Positions 37,214 through 50,300 of a stretch of DNA of 64,000 bases are shown here, one piece after another. Each line of letters opens with the position of its first letter. The first letter of the stretch is position 1. This DNA comes from Proteromonas lacertae (lineage: Eukaryota > Sar > Bigyra > Opalinata > Proteromonadidae): contig NGBS01000621.1 of assembly GCA_002245135.1 (NCBI GenBank), positions 1 through 64,000 on the forward strand, in the 5' to 3' direction. The notes beneath the pieces were generated by a model. The model ran no database searches and was not told where the DNA came from. It saw only the letters and a list, made by a program, of their open reading frames with translations. The position numbers were made by a program, and so were the translations under genes.

Positions 37214-39775
37214 GAATCTGATACTGATATTGAATTACTCAGCATTAATGAAGTATTTGACTTATCCTATCCAGAACTTGAATCCTATTTAACAAAAATA
37301 TTTGAAGTGTTAAATAATGATACAAACATCAAGTCAAAATCAGCTATATTATCATATATAACTACTTCCAGTGAAACTCCAAAATTTGCAAATATTATCT
37401 CCTCTTCAGCTATTATTGAATTATTAGTAGAGTTATTACAAGAATCACCTGCTAAATTTCAATTACAAGTGGCTTATTCATTAGGAATAATATTTAAAAA
37501 TTCAACTTTTATATCTCCAAAGATTGGTGAAAAATCGAAAATATTTGAAGTTTTTGAACAATTGTTATTAACTTCGTATATAATAATATATATATAATTA
37601 TTATAATATATAAATATATAGTGAAACTTCAATTCCACTAAAGCGTAAAATCTTCATTTGTTTAGGTGAATTATTATATTATACAATAACAGCAGTATAT
37701 ATTATTATTATATTATTTATTTATTTGTTATTAGTATGTTGATCCAGCAGTCACAACTCATTGGATAGTTCCAGAATCAATATTCATATTAATCTATACA
37801 GTAAGTACCAGTATAAATGATGAAGGAATAATCAATATTGGATGTAAGATATTGCTTAATATATTCAGCCAAAGAGTACAATCTCCTTTTTGCAAGACAT
37901 TTATTTCGAATGAGTATCTATCATTTGTATTCGGTGTATTTCAATCAAAATCTATTAAATTAAGAGAAACTGGATTGTTTACACTATTACATATGATTCG
38001 ATTTGATAAAACAATAGTAGAAACATTTTATTTACCAATTGAAACGACTAGTAATGTAACGAATATATCACCTCCTCAAGCCAAAGGTCAAGCCAATAAA
38101 ATATACATTAATACAGATGTATTGGTATTACTATTAGAAAATAAAGATCCTCATATAATTCAAGCTTCAACTACTCTATTGTTAATATTATTAAATGATA
38201 TAATAAATAATAATTACAGCAATAATAATGAAAATATAATGAATATAATGAACAAGTGGTATTCTGTATTACCCTCTATTTTAATCAATATATTAATCAA
38301 TCCAAACAATACTCCAGTAAGCTATGGTAAATGCTTATTATCTATTTCATTACTATTCAATAGAAAATATGATATTTTATTAAAATTATTAAATATGAAA
38401 TTATTAAACAAAATGGAGAAATTATCTAATAAAGAAGCTTATCCAAGTGTATTCTTAGAAAAATGTATTGAAATACTGCTAAAATCAATAATGAAAATAT
38501 TTAAGATATTATTTATGGATTTAGAAAAACGATTAAAATCAGAAGAATCATCTCATAATAGTTTTACAGTATTTGAAATTGTATTGATTTGTTTATCTCA
38601 GTATATATATATATATATATATATATTATTTATAGTCAATATACACGTAAATATCTATTAAATGAAGAAATGTTAATGATATTATCCAATTGTATCAACC
38701 TTTCCATCAAATATAATGGAAAAGAGAAAAAACAAATTATGGAATCGTTATTCATTTGTATTGGCTCATTAAAATCAGATATTTCATTTATTAAAAAACA
38801 TTATGATATTATGATACAATCATTTGTACCGTCTCTTACAGTACTATTCCATAATAAAGATGTTAACATTCGAGCCTTAAGCTTGTCTTTGTATAGTGAA
38901 TTATTACCTGTCATATTATCTTGTACAAAACAGAATGACAGTAATTATTTCAATTATATTATACAATCTTTACTACCTACTATTAATACGTTTTTTAGTG
39001 ATGAAAGTCCTATTCCACTGTATTGTATAAGAATAATTAGCGATTTAATCAAGTGGAGTGAGAGTATAGTAAATGCGATTGTTAAATTGAATATGATTCC
39101 CATTATTATGAAGTATTTGAAAGATATACAGATTGATAGTGCTACTGAATCAACAGTTACATTGATATGTATATTGATTAGCAAAGCAGATATCAATATT
39201 ATTGAATTAATTGTATATATATATAATGTTATTATGTTATTATTATAGAGATATGATATAATTAACTTCTTGTGTAGTAAATTGGATTATTGTGTTGGTA
39301 GTTCTCAGATTGATTTAGCTGTTATGATTGTGGATAGCTTATATGATTTGTTATACTCTTATTTGGATTATATAAAAACACCTGAAAGTATATGTTTATT
39401 ATATAGGTCTATAGATGTGGATGATGAGTTAGATTCAAAATTAGATATATTACCATCCACTGTACCATCACTATTGGAAGTAGTTACCAATATTCAATAT
39501 CCAGAATCAAGAGCATCTCACTGTTTGTTGATTATAACACAGAAATATGAAATTTATAATATTTTAAAACAAACTAAGAATCAAGCCTCCATTATTCATG
39601 CTTTGGAAGTTAGAACAGAGAGGACATTACAGAGATTGCTGCATATCTTATTGTATATATACAAATTTATTTTATATATTATAGAGTGTCTTTCCAAAAT
39701 AGCAAAGAATTTCAAGTAGATGATTGGAAGAAAACAGATTTAAAAGGAATATTAGGAACTGTTACATTCCAATAG
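35647..39775 (+). CDS. ULK4: ULK4/Runkel-like (pseudo)kinase with ARM/HEAT tail
   Basis: 1239 residues from twelve exons (introns at 35700-35737, 35811-35838, 36259-36295, 36454-36483, 37043-37077, 37163-37214, 37576-37621, 37695-37734, 38601-38635, 39213-39248, 39653-39684); the exon sum is exact. The start MENYQLYGEIAKGS and SHLWIVEEYCIGGDL match ULK4/Runkel. VAIK keeps its Lys. The catalytic loop is YEDLKPSN (Asp kept, Arg lost) and DFG is replaced by NFG, so activity is doubtful, as in ULK4. After a disordered Asn-rich linker come about 600 residues of helical repeats (KRKIFICLGELLYY matches the ULK4 armadillo region). The family organises microtubules and cilia, or the phragmoplast in plants. 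Confidence 0.85.
37163..37214 (+). repeat. Intron with (ATT)n microsatellite in the ULK4-like gene
   Basis: GTATAATTAAAAT is followed by about 11 ATT units and ends ATATAG. Removal joins QYS to KSDTDIELLS in frame. Confidence 0.8.
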
Positions 39776-40006
39776 TATATATAAATATAATATATGTTGT
39801 TAATAGTAAAAATAACCCCTCTGTCTTGAGTTTATTAAATACTATAATTCAATACCTTAAATAGTTTTATTTTCTTTTAATATGACTTTATATATAGTAT
39901 TATTTAATAAATATTTTGTTTATAAGATATGAAATTCAATTAATTACCAAATATTATTCTTAAAGACTAGTACAAGATTAATAAATCTTAAAATTTTAAT
40001 TAACTA

Positions 40007-41946
40007 CTATGATTCTTCTTCCATTATTACATTCTCATCTTTCTTTTCCTCATTAATTTGAGAATTAGGTTTAGGTGGTAATGGAGGAGGTATATTATCA
40101 TCACTAATTGTATTTTTAGGAGGTAAAGGTGGTGGAATATCGTTTCCTTCATTTTCTACATTCATTGGCATATCAATTTCATCATCTTCGTTTTCTTTAT
40201 TGTTATTTGATTTATTTATATAAATAACACCTTCTTCAGGTATTTCACCTGGTTCTAATTCATCTTCAACAACTCTTTTAATTGGAATTTTTTCTTCTTT
40301 ATTTTCATTATTATTTTCTTCATTCATCATCATCTAATCCATAATCTATTTTGTTCTTCACTGTATATATTATCTTACCATTCTTACTCTTCACTGCTAT
40401 CTAACAATTGTTGATCGGATTTATAATACATTGCGTAATAATCAAAGAAATAAGAACCTGGCCTTCTGCTCATATCATATAAATAATCACAATCGCTGTT
40501 AATATGTTCAACTCTACTGAAATTATGATTTTTGAAAAAGTCATCCCATTCCTCTTTAGATTCATAATAAGTACGAAATTCACTACAATAATTCGGTTGT
40601 TCTGGTGGAAATGACCAAACTACACTATACAAGCCATGTAATAAATCAAGCAAAGCTTGACATGGAGGTTTATAAGTCATCATGTTCTCTGATGATAATA
40701 CATCCATTGGGGGTTAAAATCCTTTTCATTTCTTCGATCATTTTTTCTTTATTCTCTATATGATGAAATGTCATAAACATAAAAATTAAATCGATTGACT
40801 CATTCTCGTAAGGAAGTGTGCTATCTTCATTGATTGTCTTAAATACCATCTTTTCTTTGTCTTCCGATGGTATATCTCTTAACATCACAACCGTTGATAT
40901 TCTCTTTTGAAAATCCAAATAATTCACCTAACAAATGGGTTATATTACCTTCAGCACATCCTATATCCAGCATATTCTTAAATCCCCAATCAAAATCATG
41001 CAAATTCAACAAATTATCAACCTATTCAATAAAAATAGAAATATATTAATAAAATAATTATACATCATTTACTCTTCTTGTAGCACGATAAAATGTTTGC
41101 TCAGGTGTCCATCCAGCATATTTCTCTTTAAAGATACTTTCGTTCTCTAATTTCCTATGTTCTTGAGCTAATGCAGTATAAATATAACTATCTGAATGTT
41201 TTGATTCATCATCAGATTTTAAACAATCACCAATTCGATTTATTAAACATTTTCTAATATCATAGGGGATTTTATTGGATTTTAAATAAATTAAATTTTC
41301 AAAACTCTTTCTCCATATGCCTGTTAAACGGTATAAATAGTTAAACTGACATTCTGATTGAATTGATGGAGATTTATATTCGTTTGTACTTTGCGAAAAA
41401 CTGAATTCATCATAATTAGTAATGTTTGATTCTTCAATTAGTTGGCTTTTGAACTCTTGTTAACACATCGTAAGTATAATTAAACTCAATATTTGGATTA
41501 CTCTCTTGTAAGTAATAATCATTATAATTTTCTATTGCATTATCACTTTTACGACGTATTATAATGATTGGTATTGATATAGTTGTCAGTGTCTCCAGCA
41601 AACTATCATCTTTTGTGTAATTATATAATACAATAGCTCCAGCAGTATCATCATGTGAATATACTTCTTTAAAATATGTGCTTATATCAGGTACATCTAG
41701 AAAATTGAGTTTCTTATAGAAAAAGTTTCGATAAATGACATGAAGCACTTTTTGCTCTTGAACAAAAATCTTTTCAAAGTTGCGAGACAATAACAAGGAA
41801 GAAAGGATTTTATTGTCCCATAGATATGGAATTATTAATTTCTTCTTGGAACGTGTAATTGAGTTGTAACTCATCTCTGATCCGTATTTCTTCCTTATAT
41901 TTCCAATATACCTGTGAAAGCATTTCTCTTCACTGGTGTTTGACAT
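40007..41946 (-). CDS. Class I SAM-dependent methyltransferase with acidic Pro-rich tail
   Basis: About 630 residues with one intron (41022-41063). The N-terminal 330 residues are not recognised. The central Rossmann-fold methyltransferase has motif I MLDIGCAEGNIT, an acidic NGCDV motif II and LIFMFMTFHHI, followed by GCIIIREHDDL and LLDLLHGLYSVVW. The tail is acidic with PPPLPPK repeats (40040-40150), suited to SH3/WW binding. Five frame breaks, all +1, occur near 41444, 40880, 40673, 40388 and 40325. The MTase motifs sit on both sides of the middle three, and allowing five extra bases makes the length exact. The last two breaks could instead mean that a separate small gene lies at 40007-40333. 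Substrate unknown. Confidence 0.72.
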
Positions 41947-42009
41947 GATTTTATTAATTTCAAAAAATATTGTCGTTTTATTCAAAAATTTGAATTTTGA
42001 AAGTTGAAT
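41947..42009. promoter_or_regulatory. 63-bp shared divergent upstream region with TGTCGTTTTAT
   Basis: Only 63 bp separate the start codons of two divergent genes. It holds TGTCGTTTTAT at 41971-41981, flanked by A/T runs that form an inverted AAATTTGAATTTT-like patch. A similar TCGTTTCAT box occurs before the genes at 11447 and 51826. A bidirectional core promoter is inferred. Confidence 0.45.
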
Positions 42010-43577
42010 ATGTCAACTAGTCAAAGTAGTAATGAGATCTCAAGTGGTAGTTCACCATCTAATTCACAAGTGCTATTGGAATATCAAGATAAATACGAAA
42101 AAGAGAAAAGAAAATATGAATCACTCTTAAAAAGATTGAAAGAAGTAAGAATTTACTATTTATTTAATTATCTAGAAAGAAGATAGAAAAATGGAATTGA
42201 AGAAAGAACAATTTGAATATCGAAAGAAAATCAGAGAAACTATAGAACATGGAGTATATTTAAGAGAATAATATAGGTTATGAATAGAATGAAGATCAAA
42301 AAGCAACACAAGAAACATTGAAAAGATTAGAGAATGGATTAAATGCAGCAATGGAACAAGTAACAAACGCACAACAAGCATCACAAGGAGAAGATAGTAA
42401 ACTACAAGCTGAGCTCGACCAATTAGAATTAGAACTAAGGCTAAAACAAGAATTTGAACAGAAATGTGATGCATTAAGAGCAGAACATCTTGCTTCACTC
42501 TCAGAAATACAACAACAGTTTGATATAGAAGTTGAATTAATCAATAACAAAATAGATCCAGATTATGATAAGAAGATGATGGAACAAAATGAGGAAATCA
42601 ATGGAATTCAAAGTGATATTGATAATGTGAAGATATTGATGCATAGAAATGAATTAAGAATAGCACAATTAGAAGTATATATATAAATTGATTATATTTA
42701 ATTAATAGAAAGAGAAGAGTCATCTTTTAGAGAATAAAAACACAAATGAAATTGAATTATTACAAACAACAGTAAAGTTGGAAAAACAAGTGAATGAATT
42801 ACAACAAATATTAGTTCATGAAAAGGAAGAAGTATATATATATATATATATATATATTAAATTTATTTATTTCTATAATCTATTAGAATCATGAATTGAA
42901 CATAGCCTTAATAGATAAACAAAATAAATTCTATGCAATCAAACAAGACAAAGATAAAATATATTCACAATATATTGCAGTAAAAACAGAATTGGAACAA
43001 GAACAAAGTAAATATGATGATTGTGTTTGTGAATATAATAATAAAATTCAAATATTACAAGAGCAAATGATTGTATATTATTATTATTATTATTATTATT
43101 TGTAAATAGTCATTAAAAGATAAATTATCTGCTGATAATCAGCAATTACAATCAGAAAACACAAAATCAATTGAAAATTGTAAAGCGATGCAATTACGAT
43201 ATGAAGATCAATTAAGACAGATTCAAGCTGCAACTCGAGAATTAGATATGTGTAGAAGTAGAGTCAGAGCAATAGGACAAGAAAAAGATGCAAAAGATAG
43301 AGAATGTGGTGATGTAAAGAATGAAATTAATGAGTTGAATGTAGAAATACCAAAGCTAAAGAAAGTATTGAGTGATTTGAAGAAAGGATATAATGAATCA
43401 AAACAGAAAACAATAAAAAACAAAGAAGACTTGGATAATAAATATAATTTATTGTTGAAGAAGTATAATAAACTTAAATCAGATGCTCAAATACTTAAAG
43501 AATATTATAAGAAATTAAAAATGTCACAAAATCAAATTCCTCAATACAATGATTCAATAGATAGTGATTTATTATAA
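42010..43577 (+). CDS. Long coiled-coil protein, 458 residues
   Basis: Six exons (introns 42145-42175, 42254-42287, 42675-42708, 42832-42886, 43073-43109); the exon sum is exact. A Ser-rich N-terminus of about 25 residues (MSTSQSSNEISSGSS) is followed by almost continuous coiled coil to the end. There is no membrane span or known domain. Likely cytoskeletal, flagellar or centrosomal by architecture only. The tail QNQIPQYNDSIDSDLL is unstructured. Confidence 0.75.
42832..42886 (+). repeat. Intron with (TA)n microsatellite starting at its donor
   Basis: GTATATATAT continues as pure TA for about 26 nt, then runs into T-rich sequence ending CTATTAG. Removal joins HEKEE to NHELNIALID in frame. 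Confidence 0.8.
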
Positions 43578-43634
43578 TTAATAATTACATTAATATCATA
43601 ATTTTTCTGTTTCTATTAACTATAACTATAATTA

Positions 43635-46600
43635 TTATGATTTCGTTTCTTCAGGTTTTGATTCATCTTTTTTCTCTTCTGTTTCAACTGGTTTTGTTTC
43701 TTCTTTCTTTTCCTCAGCTGCTGGTTTAACTACCTCTACTTTCGTTTCTTCCTTCTTCTCTTCTGCTGCTTCTGGCTTTACTTCTTCCACCTTTGTTTCA
43801 TCTTTCTTTGCTTCTTCACCTTCTGGCTTTACATCTTCTACTTTAATATCATCAGCCTTCTTTTCATCTGTCTCTGTTGGTCCTTTAATTGGTTCAACAA
43901 GCATCAGTCTTAACTTCATCTTTCTTTTCACCTGAATTATTTGATTTATCACTTGGTGAAGTAATACCTGGAGAAATAATACCAGGTGATGGTATAGCAA
44001 ATTCATCTCCTTTATCTTGTGGAGACATTTTCAAAGTTCCTGAATCCATTGGACTAAATGGAGCTGGAGTATTCATACCTGACATACTATTAGCATTACT
44101 TTTATTAACCACTGGAGTATTTAGGAAACTAGAACCATTCTGTCTATTCTGCCCAGCTGTGAAACTGTTTGGTGCAAATGAATTAGCATTTCCATCATTT
44201 ATTGCTCTTCCTACAACTGTTTTTGATGCATTTAAGTTTATCGGTTGACTAAATCCTAATGTTCCAAAACCAAAGTTATTCATTTGTTTTGATACTGTTG
44301 TTTTTGCTACAAATATACCCAATTTTTCTTGAACTGATTTCTTTAGATCTTCAGATAGATCTTCATAGTTTTTATACCATTTCATTAACATATCTGCACG
44401 TTTTGCATGTGAAGAAATTGCAAATGATTGACTTGTCTCTCTTGAAATACTTAATCGAATATCTAATATAGCACCATCAAAAATAGTTGGGCTGATTTTA
44501 CTTAATTCTGCATTAATCATTTTTTTAACACTTTCACTTAATCTAATTTCATTAGTGGCAATATATTTATCATAGATTTCAGTTGCCATTTGTTTCATTT
44601 CAAATTCACCCCACAGCTTTGTAGGAATTGTTTTAATCTTTGGATTATTTGCTTGAGTTGGATTCTTTGCTAAATGAATTGTATTTTTTCTAAATTCCAT
44701 TAATTTTTCATAAAAATTAATCCTATATATATATAAAACATAATATAATATATATATAATATATATTCATACTTTTCTTCATCCATCAATTCCCTCATAT
44801 GTAATTTCAAACAACTTCTTTTAATTGGATTATCAAACAAATCACTTATCGCTTCATTATCTTCTTTAATTTCTTGATTCTTATGAGTCTTGATATAAGC
44901 ATAACTACCCCAAAAGAATGTACATATTACACACAATACAAACCTCAATAATGTCAATAAAACCAACATAATACCAGTTTGGAAATCAGTTCCAGCATTA
45001 TATACTTCAAATATATTTAAAACACCAGTTATTAATGAAAACAAGAAAGAACTTCGATTAAACCAACGGATTTCTTTACCAACGGTTGATCTTTCTACAG
45101 CTAACTGACTATACATAGAAACTACAGCGACAACAATTGGTACAGCATATGCTAACAGAGTTTCACCTAGATCTCTACCACATATTTTAATTGGTATTGT
45201 GACACGATTTACATTTACACTATATTCAATTGATTCATCACCAAGCTACAACGAAAAATAATAAACATTCTAAACCCATTATTGGAATAAAGAATTGGAA
45301 ATAAAAGAAATAATCTGATCTACTACTCATATTCCTTAAAACATGGACATAATGATTATAAAAAGTTGCTACAAAGACTGATATTTGTGAAGAAGTAAGT
45401 GCTAATGCTGTTAAAGCGTTGGTAACTTTACAATTTGATGTTGACATGTTATTCATTAAGAAAAATATTAAAAATAATAACAAAGAAACTTGGTTCATTA
45501 TATAAAACAATGGTCTGGTTCTATAAACAATTTCAATTTTACCTTTTGTCTTTAAGAAGATTAAAGTAAAAGTATAAACCATTTGAATAAAGAATATAGC
45601 AGCCAATATGATAAATATAATACCCATGCTGAATGGTAATATATTACAATTAATACTCTTCGTTGGGGGAGTTTCTAAACCACCAAAACAAGTTGAATTT
45701 ACATCTTTATGGAATGTAATATCTCTACTAATTGTACCACAATCTTCTAAAGTGTATCGATAATCATTTAATACACAATCAGCTAATTCCTTTGAAACAG
45801 AAACAGCAATTGTTTCAAAACAAGAGATAGTTTCAGAACCAACTGATTTGATAAAAAATGCTGGTAAGACTGCTGATTTAACATATGCTCTGATTGTTAT
45901 TAAAGCACTACTTCCTGCTGGGATTTTTCCACTTGTTGGTGATACTGTATAAGCAATATCAGCTTCTATTTCATATTCAGCTTCATAATCACTTTTGTTA
46001 GTTAAAGTGATATTTTCTGTTTGATAACTATCAGTTGAAGAGTATCGAAATACAATTGTTGTTCTAGAAGGAACCCAATTATAAGATGTATCAACATCTG
46101 CTTGTCTTACTATTGATAATAAATAAAATAGATTTCTAATGGGTAATCCAATATGTACATGATATGGAACGATCTTTATACTATCACCATTTGTTTTTTC
46201 TCTTACTGATACTGTGGTTGTCACTAATCCTTTGTCTATAGCAGTCATTATAGTTTCAAACCCAGTTCGAGCATCTTTCAGTGTTTTTTGACTGGTTAAA
46301 ACTGATTCCTTTGTTTCTTCTTCACCAAATACTAATTTGAACATTGCTTCTAAACCACCGATTGGTTGACCTTTTGATGTGATTAATAAATAATATCCAG
46401 TAAGGCTTGGAGGCTTGTCTAATAATTCGTGTAATATATCCGTTAGATTCAGTTGTACACCAATTACTCCATAATATCTTTCATCTCTATATATTGGAAT
46501 TCCCAGAAAAGCTTGTGTATTTTCATTTACTGGGTTATATATAGAAGATGAAACGAACGGTAATTTTTGAGGGTTATTTTCTTGCGTAGATAAATATAAA

Positions 46601-47214
46601 CCTTGATAAATAGGGTTTTTGAATGGGAGAATTACCATAATCAATACAGATTCCTTGCTCATTATATTCACTGTGAGAATATGTATATCTGAATATACTG
46701 TCCATACCAAATGATGCAGTTACATGTATAGTATGATCTATACTATTGTAACCTATACTCATTCTATAGCATTAACATAAAAATAATAAATATATATACA
46801 TATCTGTCTAACGAGACTATATACTTTAAATATTCATTAATTTGTTGATCAGTGAATTTTTGGCCTGTAATATTACTCATATGGACATATATGTATGAAT
46901 TATCAGAAGAGTAATAAAAAGAGCTACTGACGTTTGCACAAGGAGTAAAATCGTTTTTAGTAATTGAAGATACTGCAACTGAACTATCTAACTGTTCTAT
47001 TGTTGAATATAGAAATGTAATGGATGCAAACACCATATGATCAAAACAAGATGCTAATATAGTTGATTTTTTTGAGATCAAATCATTATTACATGCGTTT
47101 AGCACTCTAAAAAATATAAAGCCAGATTATACGTCTCACTACTACATTTTATATCAGCATTGACTGCCGAAACAATTAATATTAAAAAAACTACAATATA
47201 AAATAATTGATCAT
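43635..47214 (-). CDS. Cache-sensor 7TM receptor with C-terminal RGS domain
   Basis: About 1154 residues; introns 47107-47132, 46764-46799 and 44723-44772. A signal peptide (LFYIVVFLILIVSAVNA) is followed by an extracellular region with Cache-type features (QAFLGIPIYRDERYYGVIGV; then a beta-rich part with GKIPAGSSALITI). Seven membrane spans begin at ILPFSMGIIFIILAAIFF (about 45650), and the last is LTLLRFVLCVICTFFWG (about 44940). An RGS-like domain follows (CLKLHMRELMDEEK, LWGEFEMKQMATEIYDKYI, SPTIFDGAILDIRLSI), then a Lys/Glu/Pro tail with repeated EEKKEETK units. It would sense a small ligand and accelerate GTP hydrolysis on its own G-alpha. Frame breaks, all +1, lie near 46762, 46615, 45240 and 43893; the first exon may carry one -1. 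Confidence 0.75.
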
Positions 47215-47351
47215 ACACAGCTGGTTAAAATGATAATTCATTTTATAACGAAAATCAGTTATTCAAAAGTTCGGCTTGAGATTTCTATTTTTGTGTTTTT
47301 AACATTAGCTACAATACAAATCCACAACAAAATTACATAATCGTTATAAAT

Positions 47352-50300
47352 TCATTCTTCTAAATCATTTCCTTCACTGTCTTCTGAATACTCTTCATCA
47401 GCTGAATCAGATTCACTCATTATTAAAGTATCTCTTCTTACAATTCTTGTCTTTTCTTTATTAATAGGCGTAGATAGACCGGTAATATTAAGTTGTATAT
47501 TATTTCTTTTACAAATATTTTTTAACAATTGAAAATACATATTAATTGTTGTTAAAGATTTCTTTACTTTTTCCTTTTCACATTGGATTATTATCACATC
47601 ATACACTTTATAGATCGGTTCTAATACTTTTTCAAAACATTCTTTTGATTTCATTGTATATATTGATTCATCATATTCTGGCTATAAATATATATATGAA
47701 TATAATCTAAAAATATACCGAATTTCTCCAATTATCAATTCTATCAACTTGATTGATTAGAATAAATGAAATATTTGTATAAAATGACTGTCTTGCTTCA
47801 ACTGCAATTTCATTATATAATGGTTCACATTGGATAATAGCTAAAAATGACAATAAATCGTTTATTATTGATATAAGTTCATCATATGGAGTATTATAAT
47901 GATTTTCAGTTATGTTTATCATTGATGGTTGATATTGATCAATTGAATAAAGAATAACTATCTCAAAGAGTGTAATGAAAGAAAATATTGTATCTTCTGA
48001 TATTGGATTACTTTTTACATTAGACAATTTATATTTTTTATTGGTTTTTACATTTTCTTTATTCTTAACAAATTCATCAAGGAATTGTTTTATACCAATT
48101 ATTAATCCATAATAATCTGATATTTTGCCATTATCCAATAATAATGATGCATTTTGAAATAAATAATAACAATAATTGAATCTTCTAATAGCAGACAACA
48201 TGTTCTGATATTTTATTATTGAAAAAACAGGAAATTGCATATACAAATTATCTATTGATAGTGGAAATCTAAGAACAATAAACAATTAAAAACATACACT
48301 GTTAAAATCACTTTTATGCTGTTTTCTATACACTTTTTCTTTTTTGCTTCTTCATTATCATGCAATAGGAAAAATATATGCATGATGAAAGTAGCAATTG
48401 TACTATCAGTTACAGTAAATCCATCTGATAATGTTAAAATTGATTCAAAATACTCAAATCTATACAGATACAGTTACAATTAGATATTATAATTCTTATA
48501 CATAGTCAAATTAATTGTCTTTAAAGCATCAGAGAAACATTTCATAAAGTCATCTTTAAATTCTTTACTTATTTCATCTTTAAAAGAAAAAATATTGATA
48601 AATAATTGGAAATATGTTTGTAAGATATTAGATATCTCTTTACAGAATGAATTATCATTGGCTATTTGAATATAATAATAATAATTTATACAACTTCTTC
48701 TTCTTTCCAACATTTCAACAGAATTTTTTATGAAAATGACAATATATTTTAATGTCTCTTCATATATTATCTTGTTGAATATATTCTTCAGATGTTTTGA
48801 TGGAATGAATATATACCTTTCTTTTAACCTTTCAAAGTGTGAGTATAATTGAACAATACAGTAATAATGAACAGAATTATAGTTATATATTTCATCACCT
48901 CCTATTCTTATGATAGCTGTAAAAGTATTCTTCAAAAGCTCTAATCTAACCAATTGTATATGTTTATAATAACAATTCAACAAGTATTTCTCACTCTTAT
49001 TATTAATTTTACTTTTTATTTTTTCATAGTTATTTTTACACTGTAATACATCTTGATAATACTTATTTAATAATTCAATCTATTCATATTGTACATTATC
49101 AAAATATACTTTATTATTATTTGAACTTTTACTGATTATGGATATATCTAAACTATCTTCTAAATTGGTGATTGTAACGAATATATCATAAGTTAATAAA
49201 CTTTTCCAATAAACATCACAGACTGTATTTCCTTTTTTGGTTTTATTTTTGTTTGTTTCAACAATAACAATACTAGATTCTTTTTTACTAAATGGGATTA
49301 AAACATTTGAATTTAGATAATTTGTCATAATATAAAATTGTAATATTGCATTTGGAGATATAGAATTATAAATATATAATGAAGAATCATTACTGGACAT
49401 TGTACTAATTATATAATTCTTAATATATGAAAAATATTTTTCAATATTAAAACTGGGAGATGTATTAACAGCAACATCATTTTTTCTTTCAATTTCATAT
49501 GTTTCAAGTAACATTTTTATTTGCTTATAATTATTCATTAGCAGTGATGAGTTTTCAGTATTTATTGATAGAATATTCGATGTCAAGAACAAACAGATTT
49601 GATTTGTTATCTATATATATATATATCAATATATAAGCGTCATATAATACATATAATGGACAACTTTTTAATATTAATGATAAATAGTTTGCCATATTCA
49701 TTAGATTTGTTGGTGTTGAATAATCTTCAGCTTTTTTGATTCTATTCATCCATATATATATAATATGATATAGAAATACTCTTTTGATTTTTCTATACAT
49801 AATGAAAGTACAGTCCACATTATTTGATAATCAGGATACTTTGTTTTTAATACTTTTTCTATAAATATCATTATATTTGAGTTTCTATCTAAATTGATCA
49901 ACTTCGAAAACAGTTTTATAAATAACAATATAATTGATGAATCTGTTGAATTTACTATATCATATCAATAAGAATATTTTAATATACAATCTATTTCATT
50001 AATAAAATAACTTTCAAAAGCATCATAATATCTACTAATATCACATTTGTCATATAATTCTTCTAGAATCTGCACTGAGGTATATTTTGCATTTTTTGAT
50101 AAACTCTTCGATTGCGCTGAGAGAATATTGAACAAATCTCTTAAAATCTACATAAATAATATATCAATAATATTAATACACAAATCTGTATTTGATGAAA
50201 TTTGTTATATAGAATAGGAAAAGAATGAATTACATTATATTTTGATTCATTCTTAGTAGAATCATGAAATAATATTATTTCAATAAAATTCAGTAATGGT

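Noticed and set aside
40007-40333. Separate small Pro-rich gene
   Set aside because: It has an ATG-rich start, but the methyltransferase continues into it with two +1 steps and exact total length. I kept it as the tail and noted the alternative.
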